Notes: generated from the sequence alone by a model not told the origin. Positions 18,528 to 26,816 are shown, numbered from the stretch's first letter. The stretch: 28,603 nt of DNA from Chara braunii (GCA_003427395.1 BFEA01000431.1:875335-903937), one strand, 5' to 3'. Made by a program: numbers and translations.

Positions 18528-18983
18528 GTATTACCAGGACACTCGATACATTTCCACAGTTGGAGGCATAAGTGATAGGGGCCCGATAGTGTCTAGGATT
18601 AGGTGGAATCGCGTTAGGTTCCAACCACCGGAGTAGGTGGTATGAGAGGAGTGAAGGAATAGTAGGTGGTGGTGGGAAGGGTAGAATCTTAGAATAGGTT
18701 TAGTGGCTGGGGGGGAGGATGAGTTTGGTGTGCTTTGTTGTTAAAAAAAGACAAAAGATAAAAGAAAAAAAAGTTGACTGCTTTGCGTTGAGTGGGGGAA
18801 ACTTGGATGGATAGATTCGAGTGAGAGTTGTTGAGCAGAGTGCTCACTGAACAATGTTGGGTCGGGCCCAGTGATCCGGTCTTGAGTCGTTCCGGGTTGT
18901 TTGTGAGGATTCCCGACCTCATTTGGTTCTCAATGGAATTCTTGTTTTTTTCCCGAAAAAAAAAAAAGAAAAAAGAAAAAAAA
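18528..18983 (+). other. LINE 3' untranslated region and A-rich tail
   Basis: There is no coding signal. The region is GGT-rich at first (18560-18720), then A-rich tracts occur at 18741-18775 and 18956-18983. The second tract probably marks the 3' end. Confidence 0.55.
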
Positions 18984-19217
18984 GATAGATTGGTCCTGTT
19001 GGTATGGTCCCTGATGCTACTGGTTGTCACCTAGTCGGTATCGCCCACCTGCAGGTCTGGAGTGGCCCCCGCATGTTCTCTCGTGAACACGGTTCTGGCT
19101 GCTACGGGGTTCCCCGTATGCCTACAATTAGGAGTAGTGGTAGGTAGGTAGTGTGAGGTGAAATTGAGAGAATAACATAGCTTTATAAATAAAATAGATA
19201 TTATCATTGAGCTGACC

Positions 19218-19318
19218 GGCCCCCAGACTCCTACGGGAGGCAGCACTGGGGAATCTTGGACAATTCGCGAATGCCTGATCCAACAATATCGCATGAGTGA
19301 AGAAGGAGATTTATCTTG
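19218..19318 (+). rRNA. fragment of mitochondrial-type SSU rRNA (nuclear insert)
   Basis: The stretch contains the universal CAGACTCCTACGGGAGGCAG segment at 19224-19243, then GGGGAATCTTGGACAAT, CGAATGCCTGATCCAACAAT and ATCGCATGAGTGAAGAAGG. GAATCTTGGACAAT and CAATATCGC are typical of mitochondria and alphaproteobacteria; chloroplast 16S has TTTTCCGCAAT here. It corresponds to roughly E. coli 16S positions 330-430. Only about 100 bp is present and a few conserved bases differ (GGCAGCACT for GGCAGCAGT), so it is a pseudogene fragment. Confidence 0.85.
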
Positions 19319-19351
19319 TAAAGGAATTCATTAGTAGTCGGTTTTACTCGT

Positions 19352-19437
19352 CAAGTTCCATCATCTGGATTTGAACACAAGTCTGTATTTCAGCAGTTCA
19401 TGGGTGTACCCACTGAGCTAGGCTCTTGGGTGTACTG
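19352..19437 (-). repeat. tRNA-like SINE module, copy 1
   Basis: On the minus strand, box A TAGCTCAGTGGGTA (19420-19407) and box B GTTCAAATCC (19376-19367) are separated by ACTGCTGAAATACAGAC. These are RNA polymerase III internal promoter boxes of tRNA origin. Cloverleaf pairing is poor, so it is a tRNA-derived repeat rather than a tRNA gene. The spacer ACTGCTGAAATACAGAC is shared with copy 2. Confidence 0.7.
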
Positions 19438-19439
19438 CT

Positions 19440-20788
19440 TTTTTTCTATTACGTCGGACGTGAGGGCATACTCACACTATGACTTTTTTAACGTATTTTT
19501 GGGCGGAACGCCTGCTAGATACATCCAGGTATGGCCGTGAATGCGGTCCCTTTCATTTGAGATACGGTTGTTGTGACTACGCTAGTACACCCTGAGAGCG
19601 TACTCTGCCGCTATAGTAGATGGATTAGCGTCGGAAGCCATTGATGATCTAAAAAGGGACGTGAAAAACTTATGTCCACTTTTTGCGTTGGACGATTTCG
19701 CTCTACAATATTGATGAATGTCGGATGGAGGTATGTGTTGAGCATGTACTGGAGAGTGTCCACAGCAGCGCCGAGACTTTTTGGAATTCCAAAATGTGGT
19801 CCGCGGAATCCCACAGATGTGCGCGGCGGTTTCTGGAAATAGAGGGAAAGTGTTTCCACTACCCCCGCACCCCGTTGGTAACCCTAGGCAACAAGGAATA
19901 ACGTTGGCATCGAAAGGGTAGGGTGGGGGGCACCCCTTCCGTAGCCAATGGACAGCTGCGTGCAACATCCCGGGTCGGACGTATGCAATGTCCGGTGGAG
20001 TGGTCCTCGGCAGAGGGTGGGCATGCCACCGCTGTCACATAGAAAATGGACCGGTCCCATGCTTCCCTGTCGTGTATCGCGATGGTCCCGCACTTTTTGA
20101 ATTTTTGGCGCGCGGTGGACATTTTGAACTCGGGAAAGGGTGGGAGGTGAAAAAAAAAAAACACAATTCCACGAACGGAATGCAGGGAGCAACCAGGGGC
20201 GCCTCGCACGAGCACGCACTCTGTCAACAACGAACATCCTCTGCATGAGGCATGCACGTTGACGGGACGCCGACCACTACCATCAACGCCTGCCCCATAG
20301 CCAGGATAGCAATGCAGCGCACACCGTCCATCACCCGCACTCTGGCCCGAGGTGTGCATCAACTCTAGCCGACCCGGTTTGGAGGCAGGGCATTGACGGT
20401 GATCGGTGTCGTTCTTGCTGTGAGGCATTGGATTGCGGGATCTGCCGAATACGTTAGTGAATCGACAATGTTGAGGGTGCACCTTGCTGACCGTGCACAA
20501 GGGGAGGCGAGAAAGATTGTTCGAGTGTGTCGTCTGAACCCTGTGGTGAGGTAATCGGCTTGGACAGCCGTTCGCTTGTTGTCAGGCAACTGACGGTCAC
20601 ATCTTCCTCTCTCCTATCCTCCAATTCCTTACCGAGCCATTCTGTGTCCACGCCAGTCGACACCTACATGTCCTGGGGAGCTTGCAGGAGAGTGGGGGAC
20701 CGCTCGACGTCTGCAGCAGCTCGCGAGAAGGGAGGGGACACAAGACACCGGCGGCCAAAGTGGGTAGGGTTGTTCATCGTCGCGCTGC
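19440..20788. other. no recognisable gene
   Basis: Open frames exist on both strands (up to 213 codons) but their translations are low in folded-protein features and I recognise nothing. A 12-A run lies at ~20149-20160. The minus-strand segment around 19640-19800 (TYLHPTFINIVERN, VDISFSRPFLDHQW) is the most protein-like piece, possibly a fragment. Confidence 0.4.
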
Positions 20789-20791
20789 TAG

Positions 20792-21019
20792 GCCAAGGAG
20801 GCAGGACAAGCTCGGTGCACAAGATGCAGTTTCCTTTGGGCAGTGTCGATCACCCTTCTGATGGTTTTGGTTGTCGTTACCATCGTCGTTCTCTTCTTCT
20901 CTGCCTTGTTGCTGCTAGCGGTGGTGTTGTGGGTTTTCATCTTCCCCAAGCCTGCGAGGCGAGTACATTGTCGGCGCGAATACCCTTACAAGGGTATCCG
21001 CCCTATTTTTTGCAAGTGA
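20792..21019 (+). CDS. possible exon of a small membrane protein
   Basis: A short frame opens after a TAG at 20789-20791, contains its first ATG at 20861 and ends in TGA at 21017-21019 (52 codons from the ATG). The translation has a cysteine-containing lead (RCTRCSFLWAVS), a strong ~28-residue hydrophobic helix (LVVVTIVVLFFSALLLLAVV) and a basic tail (KPARRVHCRREYPYKGIRP). One transmembrane segment followed by positive charges is the expected pattern of a type II or tail-anchored protein. GCTGCTAG just upstream resembles a 3' splice site, so it may be a last exon. Alternatively it is chance. Confidence 0.3.
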   Translation, partial: AKEAGQARCTRCSFLWAVSITLLMVLVVVTIVVLFFSALLLLAVVLWVFIFPKPARRVHCRREYPYKGIRPIFCK

Positions 21020-21820
21020 CAGAAAATAAGTTTTGTTCAACATTTGAGTACCTCGAGCAAGTCATGGTGGAGTGCTACTTGCGCTGATTGAGTGGTTGAC
21101 CAGAAATGGAGAGTGTGTTGGCACGCAGTTTGAGGCGTAGGTGATGATTTTTATTTTGATGTTATAAAGTGGGCATTTCCGATGGCAAAATTTTGGTTTT
21201 CATTAACACTAGGAAATATTTTCTTTTTATTAAAGTGAATGTGGTGCACCTGCGTTCATACAGCAGGCGTCATTGGAAGTGGTGTTGCCCTGGGCAGTGA
21301 TTGGAGCGTGTGAGAGAAAATAGAACGCGAGCGGGGGCCTCTGTGCGATTGACGTAGGAGGTTGGCAGCCGTGGACGGAACCACGACTTATGAGCGGCGG
21401 GCGCCGTAAGTCGGCAGTCCCGAGTTTGGTCCGTAGGCGAAGGAGTGGCCTTGGGGTATTTTGGTATGACCGCGTGTCGTGCGGCACCACCCTGAGTTTA
21501 TATTGAAATTTGTAGTCCTCCATCTCAGCCTTGGACATTAGCACTATTGGTTATGTCATTAGAGTTTCATGCGGCAGGTACGAGGATCGAGGTGGCGACG
21601 GAGCATTGGAGCGGTTGAAGATGTCAGGGGGTTAAGGGTCCGGCAGGGCTATCCCCCTTTGTCTTGTTGCCGACCCATCCATGGGCCTGGTTGACGGAAC
21701 CGAGAGGGGGCACCGACGGTTTCCCTCCCCAAAGCACCGGTCCTCGATGTTCTTTTTTTTTTTTTTTTTTTTCATTAATTATTTTTAGTTGTCGGTCCCG
21801 TTTCTACGACGTGGCACCAA
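21020..21820. other. no gene seen; 20-T tract at 21753-21772
   Basis: Nothing recognised. The long T tract before ATTAATTATTTTTAG could be the complement of a retroposon poly-A tail. Confidence 0.4.
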
Positions 21821-21935
21821 TATTGGTACCAGGGTTGTATGCGGGGATCAGTGGGCGTAGCACAGTTGGTGCACCCTGAAACTGCTGAAATACAGACCCG
21901 GGTTCGAACGCCGCTGGAATCAAGTATATAAAATA
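21821..21935 (+). repeat. tRNA-like SINE module, copy 2
   Basis: Head TATTGGTACCAGG at 21821-21833, box A TAGCACAGTTGG at 21858-21869, box B GGTTCGAACGC at 21901-21911. The spacer between boxes, ACTGCTGAAATACAGAC, equals that of copy 1, which lies on the opposite strand 2.4 kb away. Confidence 0.75.
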
Positions 21936-22557
21936 ATTTTGAGTTGCTTACAGCTTACAGCAAGGCAACTCAACGTTGGTACTTTAAGATCGCCGCCCTT
22001 TCTCGCTTGGACGTGGGATGTCAACCGACATGTGTTGTTGTGGTCGGTATTGCGGCAAGGATGCCCTAGGACCTTGAGCACGCGGCTCTTTTTGTGGGCC
22101 CGGTGGGGGTGTGGCCCACGAGGCGGGTGAAACTTCAGTGGCGAGGGCCCGCAGTGGGAGCACCACCAGCCACCCAAGATCTGTTGTGAGAGGTTTGAGT
22201 GTGAGTACACCCGTTGGGGCCGGCAAGGTGAAGGAGCGGTCACATAAATTTGTCGAGGTCCTACATCTACCATTACGTGTGCCCATTTATCAACACTCTG
22301 CGTAGCTGTGGGGCAAGGGAATTTGTGGTCACATCTGGGGATGACCGTAAATGCCCTATCTTATTTACTTATTTTTGGCAGTATTTTCAAGAATTGGTAA
22401 AAATTCGTTCACAAGAGTTCTTGCACATTTTGTGGATAGCGTCGTGTGACCAGCAAAGTACCGAATTGCCATTGCTGCAGAGGGCCAAGGCTTTGTCCCA
22501 TCTGAAAAGGTACAGCAGTGTGAGCTGACCCATGCCCAAAACCTCGAATTGGCCTGT
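21936..22557. other. no gene seen
   Basis: I see no coding pattern or RNA gene. Short frames on both strands overlap each other and have no recognisable motif. Confidence 0.4.
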
Positions 22558-22586
22558 CCCAAATCTGCATATTTTGCAGATTTGGG
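22558..22586. other. perfect 12-bp hairpin within an 11-bp direct repeat
   Basis: CCCAAATCTGCA (22558-22569) and TGCAGATTTGGG (22575-22586) are perfect inverted repeats around TATTT. The hairpin is bracketed by GCAGTGTGAGC at about 22515 and 22591. It could be a small foldback element or a transcription-related hairpin. Confidence 0.6.
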
Positions 22587-22698
22587 GTCGCAGTGTGAGC
22601 ATTCCCACTAGGACCAGAAAAATGGTGAATTATGCCTGAGCAGGGCGTGGCCAGAGAAAGTGCCAGCAGAGGCTGCAACGAACTGTTGTGACCCCTGT

Positions 22699-22852
22699 GT
22701 TTGGTACCGGGGCTGACCAGGCAAATAATGGGCATAGTTCATTTGGTACACCCATCAACTATTGAAATGGGGACCTAAGTTCGAGCATGGTCGGGTGCAG
22801 ATGGGTAAGACACCGCAAATCCCAGGCTGTCATGAGCCCGCCCAGTCCGGTG
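22699..22852 (+). repeat. tRNA-like SINE module, copy 3
   Basis: Head TTTGGTACCGGGGCTGACCAG at 22700-22720, degenerate box A TAGTTCATTTGGTA at 22735-22748, and box B-like AGTTCGAGC at 22778-22786. It is immediately followed by copy 4, so the two form a tandem pair with a period of about 152 bp. Confidence 0.65.
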
Positions 22853-23016
22853 TTGGTACCAGGACCGGCCTTGAGAAGTGGGGCCTAGCTCAGTTGGTAC
22901 ACCTGCAGACTGCAGAAACACAGGATGAAATCCGAAGTCCAGATGCAACCAGATACCCAGATAAAATCACTCTAAATTGTCTGGGACCAGACTCGCCCAT
23001 GAAGATTTTTTTTTTT
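22853..23016 (+). repeat. tRNA-like SINE module, copy 4
   Basis: Head TTGGTACCAGGACCGGCC at 22853-22870, box A TAGCTCAGTTGGTA at 22886-22899 (the best match of the four), box B decayed (GATGAAATCCGAAG). The unit ends in an 11-T tract at 23006-23016, which fits a Pol III terminator, 18 bp before the U6-like sequence. Confidence 0.7.
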
Positions 23017-23034
23017 GGCTATTCCCATGGCACA

Positions 23035-23148
23035 GTCCTTCGGGACATCCGTGAAAATTAGAACGATACTAGGAAGATTATCATGGCCCCAGCGCAAACA
23101 TGACAAGTATAAACAGAGGGCATGCCTTGGTTAGCATTTTTTTTTTTT
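23035..23148 (+). ncRNA. U6 snRNA-like sequence, probably a pseudogene
   Basis: U6 is the catalytic spliceosomal snRNA. Present in order: the 5' stem GTCCTTCGGGAC (perfect 4-bp stem with TTCG loop), CATCCGTGAAAATTAGAACG, ATAC..GAAGATTATCATGG, and CCCCAGCGCAAACATGACA. 102 nt precede a 12-T tract at 23137-23148, the same length as plant U6. The ACAGAGA box is changed (ATACTAGGAAG in place of ATACAGAGAAG) and the AGC triad is ATC (TTATCATGG), and the 3' 30 nt are divergent. No TATA box or USE at plant spacing is seen upstream. A retroposed copy is most likely. Confidence 0.85.
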
Positions 23149-23260
23149 GGCAGCTCAAACTGCTATCAGACTGTAAGTGGTAGGGGTGTGCTATATTCGG
23201 AAGGAAGAAGACAACGTGGACGACGAAGATGATGAAAGTACAATGGTGGGAAGGAATAAG

Positions 23261-23480
23261 ATATAGCTCGCCCGTTCCTTGACAGAATAGGGCGAAGTAA
23301 GACTTGAAATTGGGGTTTTTAAGTAAGGCGAGTTGAATGGCGGGGTTAGTTCGGTTGTTGGGTTAGTAGAATAGGGGCTAGAAGAGAAATGACGTGCACT
23401 GAGATGTCGAGAATAGAGCTATAACGAGAGCAAGAAAATCCTATATCTCGCCCAAATCTCGATGGATTCAGGCGATAGGC
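23261..23480. repeat. two related TCGCC...GGCGA hairpins
   Basis: ATATAGCTCGCCCGTTCCTTGA (folding TCGCCC 23268-23273 with GGGCGA 23290-23295) and CTATATCTCGCCCAAATCTC (TCGCC 23448-23452 with GGCGA 23471-23475) are similar in start and stem. They lie just before the hairpin array and may belong to the same transcript. Confidence 0.4.
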
Positions 23481-23584
23481 AACGAAAGGTTGTGTTGTGT
23501 GACAAAGTCCTGAGCCGCAATTATAAGTAGAACGAGAGTATACAATCTGATATAATTATACATTAAGTATATCATTGGTAGGAT

Positions 23585-24735
23585 AGGCGCCATAAAGTTG
23601 GGAGATCTAGTCATATAAGCCGGTAGTAGACAAAGCAGAAAAGAAAATAAGATTCAAAGTATAAAATTGAGAGGTAACTTTGGGCAGCTGAGTCATCCAT
23701 AAGTTGGGTAGTTGGTCTTATGCCCCTGATAATACAAATGACAGAGAGATAATATAAAACTTGGTTGTTTTTTTTTATAAACATAACTGATGTTTGAATG
23801 AGGATCCTCATAAGTTGAGGTGATATGACCACTCGTATGAAGACAAAAAGAAATTGTGACGTTACTTATTGAATGTACTTGTGTTATGGAGGCTGGGAAT
23901 GCATAAGTTGAGGGTTGTTTCGGTCACACACACTTGTTGCTTGTCTAGGTAAGGCTAGAGTACTCATAAGTTGAATAGCCTAGTTCTACGCTATATGTCA
24001 TTGTTTGGGTTGGCTAGCCACACCATAAGTTGGTGTGTTCTAGTTATATGCCTCTCGTCGTTTGTTCAGGCAGAGGCTGAACCCCTCGTAAGTTCAGATG
24101 ACTCAGTTAATTATGTATGCCGCATGTTGAGTCTGACCAGCCTCACCATAAGTTGGTGTGGCCCGGTCATACGCCTTATATTAATTGTTTAGGCAAAGGT
24201 TAATCACATTATAAGTTGGTGTGGTAAGTTCTAAGCCTTATGTTTATTAGTTGAAAATGGTTGTAGTGCGAAAGTTGGGCAAATGCATAAGTTGCGGGGT
24301 GTTCAGTCTTTCGCTCATGTGGTTTTGTCTAGGCCGGGCTAGACTACTCATAAGTTGGATAACCTGATTCGAAGCTATATGTCACTGTTTGGGCTGACAG
24401 GGCACATCATAAGTTGGTGTGTTATAGTCATATTCTTTTTGTTGTTGTTCAGGCAAAGGCTGACCTCTCATAAGTTGAGGAGGTTCAGTTTCTTTGTGTA
24501 TACCGAACGTTCAGGCTGACCAGTCATAAGTTGGTGTGACCCAGTCATACACCTTATGTCAATCGTCTAGGCAGAAACTGATCACACCATAAGTTGGTGT
24601 GACTTAGTCTTATGCCTTAAGTTTATTTGTGCTACCAGGTTAGGGCACCATAAGTTGGTGTGACCTAGTCATATAAAATGGCAGGTCAGTCACATCCATA
24701 AGTTGGGTTGGTTGATCCTATGTCTTATGTAAGGA
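23585..24735. repeat. array of ~17 hairpins with constant ATAAGTT loop, ~60-bp period
   Basis: The heptamer ATAAGTT, or a one-base variant, occurs at 23592, 23699, 23810, 23903, 23966, 24025, 24088 (GTAAGTT), 24148, 24211, 24287, 24350, 24409, 24470, 24526, 24589, 24650 and 24698. From 23903 on, spacing is mostly 56-63 bp. In most units the heptamer is the loop of a stem whose sequence differs between units yet pairs: CACACC/GGTGTG, CCTC/GAGG, CACATT/GGTGTG (G-U pairs), CACATC/GGTGTG. An outer stem is often present (CTGA/TCAG, GACC/GGTC, CTAG/CTAG), followed by TCATATGCCTTATGT-like linkers. Unit lengths are not multiples of three and no long frame spans it, so it is not a coding repeat. Palindromic stems make the strand uncertain. 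No known family is recognised. Confidence 0.85.
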
Positions 24736-25117
24736 AGGGTAAAAGAGAATAATGAGGGATTGGAACGAACTATGTGATCTAGGAAAGAACCTGAGGGTTG
24801 GTGAGAGATGTTGTTGCACTCACCTATGTATGTTCTTGAGGTTTATCTCTGGATATTATTTTTGATAGCTTAATCGCTTTAGATGCTCGTTGAATGCTGA
24901 AGCTATAGGTAGGTGAGATGGATGATGGGAGAGAGTTTGTGATATGATAGGACTGACCTTACTGAAAATTAGGACTAGTGATAGCTCGCGATACCATCTT
25001 CAAGGAAGGGCCGTGTAGACTATCTTCTGTCCTAACTATCACTAAAGTGTCCGGAGTTAGTCCCAAGTATCGTTGTACTTTATCTTTGCTTATTCAACTT
25101 TGTATAAATCTTGGCAG
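24736..25117. other. no gene seen
   Basis: AT-richer than the left part of the window. It contains no recognisable motif or long frame. Confidence 0.4.
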
Positions 25118-25290
25118 TCTCATTTTCTTTACGGGAAGCGTTGTCAAAAAGTTTACAAATCTGAAAGAGTTAGTAATTTTTGGACACCTGAAAATTCTCA
25201 AGAGACACTTTTCCTACGGGAAGCGCTGCCAAAAGTTTGCAGAATTTGGAGAGTTAGATTATTTTCTGCTATGAGAAATTTAAAGTTCCG
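25118..25290. repeat. two-copy direct repeat, 84-bp offset
   Basis: TTTTC.TTACGGGAAGCG.TG with CAAAA.GTTT and GA.AGAGTTAG following occurs at about 25123 and 25208 (ACGGG at 25131 and 25215). The copies are diverged but collinear over roughly 60 bp. Confidence 0.7.
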
Positions 25291-25559
25291 TCTTGTTTTG
25301 GGGAGATGATGTCAAAGTTCTCGATAACTTTTGAGAGAGGTAAGATAGAGGTTAGTAGAGGAGCTAGGCTATAAGATGAAGCATGTACTATGTTCGATTG
25401 AAACATAGTATTGGTTTTTTTTACTTGTACTGTGATGCAGATCTACGTATACCTTTTGTTTTTTAGAGCTTTTATAGTTGGACGCTGAAGTTTGTGGCAA
25501 CCGTGAAAATCAAACCCCTTGATTTCTCTCCAGGCCCTGGATGATGGAGCTTGTCTCCA

Positions 25560-25640
25560 AGGCCGCGAGAGCTGACTGCCACCACAGGTTTGAACCTGTG
25601 TACCACTCACTCTCCGCAGGGTGCAGAAGAGGGTGTGGGG
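25560..25640 (-). repeat. possible tRNA-derived fragment
   Basis: On the minus strand, GGAGAGTGAGTGGTACAC resembles the 5' part of a tRNA, and GGTTCAAACC is a good box B, but they are adjacent without the middle of a tRNA. The box B lies in a palindrome (CACAGGTTTGAACCTGTG), which may make the match accidental. Confidence 0.3.
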
Positions 25641-25683
25641 GATCAACCGCCTTGACGGTTGTCTAGCGTCGAGAGATTAACCC

Positions 25684-25712
25684 CTCAAGGCGCGTGTCAG
25701 TCGACACTTGAG
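25684..25712. other. hairpin CTCAA..GTGTC/GACAC..TTGAG
   Basis: Two 5-bp stems are nested with an asymmetric bulge on one side. Function unknown; the flanking sequence up to 26380 holds no gene that I recognise. Confidence 0.35.
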
Positions 25713-26384
25713 CGTCGAACGTGAACCTCGATATCATCGAAGATCGTATGATTATGGGTACTACATAGTACTCCATCATTGCGATTGCATGTGTATGCTT
25801 GCATTGCTAGTCGATATGAGGGAAACCTAGCGCTTGCAGGGTTTTATGTCGAGTCTCGCGCGCGATGCCTAAGCCATTGTTGCGTTAAAATGTTATGGGT
25901 TGGATACAGAAGGGACTAGGAGAATTTTGTTTTTGTCTTAGCGTGTGTAACGCGTGGTGAGTGGAATGCGTCCTAGTAGACCGACGACGAGTGGTGCTTG
26001 GGACCTTAGCCCCCAAATGCGTTGATTCTCGTGCGGGTTTGATTTCGGGGTGTTAACTGTGCGTACCCCCTATGTTATAGCGAACGAGAAACGCCCTCGG
26101 TCGTGCCACCTCTGCGATCGCATACGAAACCTTCGCATGTGTTTCGGTACCTCGGTCGGGATATGCCCACCCAAGGGATAGTGACAGCTCCCGCGGGTGA
26201 AGGTAAGTTGTACCTCGCGTAACCCTATCCTGTCATAGGGGTTTGCGAGAGGTATGGTTGGCGCACTCCGCCGGAGCGGCAAAAATGGTCTACGCGATAA
26301 GTCCGACAAAATCTTGCGTGACGCGTCTGGGAGGGTCTCTTTGTGGGACCGATGCGCTCGACAACGTGACATGGAGAGGCGGCA
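25713..26384. other. no gene seen upstream of the Myb/SANT-like gene
   Basis: Short frames only. If the downstream gene was once transcribed, its promoter or a 5' exon could lie here, but I find no clear TATA box or splice signal. Confidence 0.35.
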
Positions 26385-26796
26385 TTGGTCGCAAGAGGCA
26401 ACCTTTCAAGAGGAGTATGGCAAGACAGAGCATCAGAACCGATCGACCAATTTGCAAGGTTTTCAACACACTCCTCCATCAACACACATGTTCATGCTGA
26501 GCTAGGATGCAGACAGGTACGGAGTTCCCCCGTCGTTTCCTTCCCAAGTCGGGCCACGACCGCAGTGGCGAAACGATCCACCGGGCCTGTGTCAAATGTG
26601 GTGTGCGAGCTAGCCACCTTTCCAACAGTCAGTGATTGCTATTGCTTACGTGGGGCATCAAATGATGAGGTTGCTTCAACCCCCCCAACGTCCTCTCATT
26701 TTAGTGGTTCTGCAGCTCGATCACTGCCTTCCAAGGTATTCACCATAGTGTTGCTCGAGGAAGACGACGCGTGGAGTGTGGTGTGGGCAGGAGTTT

Positions 26797-26816
26797 GGGG
26801 GGGGGGGGGGGGGGGG
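26797..26816 (+). repeat. poly-G tract (20 G) just before the Myb/SANT-like start
   Basis: A run of 20 G ends directly before an ATG at 26817. A second run of 10 G lies at 26870-26879. Both are G-quadruplex-prone and likely sequencing or assembly hot spots, so the phase across them should be treated with care. Confidence 0.85.

Larger units (their letters stand above)
16116..18983 (+). mobile_element. L1-type LINE, 3' part, interrupted by the gypsy element
   Basis: Non-LTR RT sequence starts immediately after the LTR end and runs to a zf-RVT-like region at 18050-18130. A 3' untranslated region follows, then A-rich tracts at 18741-18775 and 18956-18983, the latter a likely tail. The left part of the element, upstream of the RVNW segment, must lie to the left of the gypsy insertion and is not in the window as far as I can tell. 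GCGTG at 16116-16120 is the presumed target site of the gypsy insertion. Confidence 0.85.

Noticed and set aside
19218-19318. A genuine rRNA gene or bacterial contamination
   Set aside because: Only about 100 bp match, with changes at universally conserved bases, and both flanks are unrelated eukaryotic repeat sequence.
19582-20500. Minus-strand frames of 128 and 213 codons
   Set aside because: They overlap each other in different phases, cross a poly-A/T tract and show no recognisable motif.
22886-22940. A functional tRNA gene
   Set aside because: Box A is good but box B is decayed, stems do not pair, and the upstream head is shared with two other modules, which fits a SINE.
23971-24192. 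73-codon frame in the hairpin array
   Set aside because: Unit spacings (56, 59, 60, 61, 63 bp) do not keep phase, so no peptide repeat is conserved.
23585-24735. Reading the hairpin array as a CRISPR array
   Set aside because: There is no constant-length direct repeat with unrelated spacers. Only the loop is constant, stems and linkers are related between units, no cas-like gene is near, and the context is eukaryotic.
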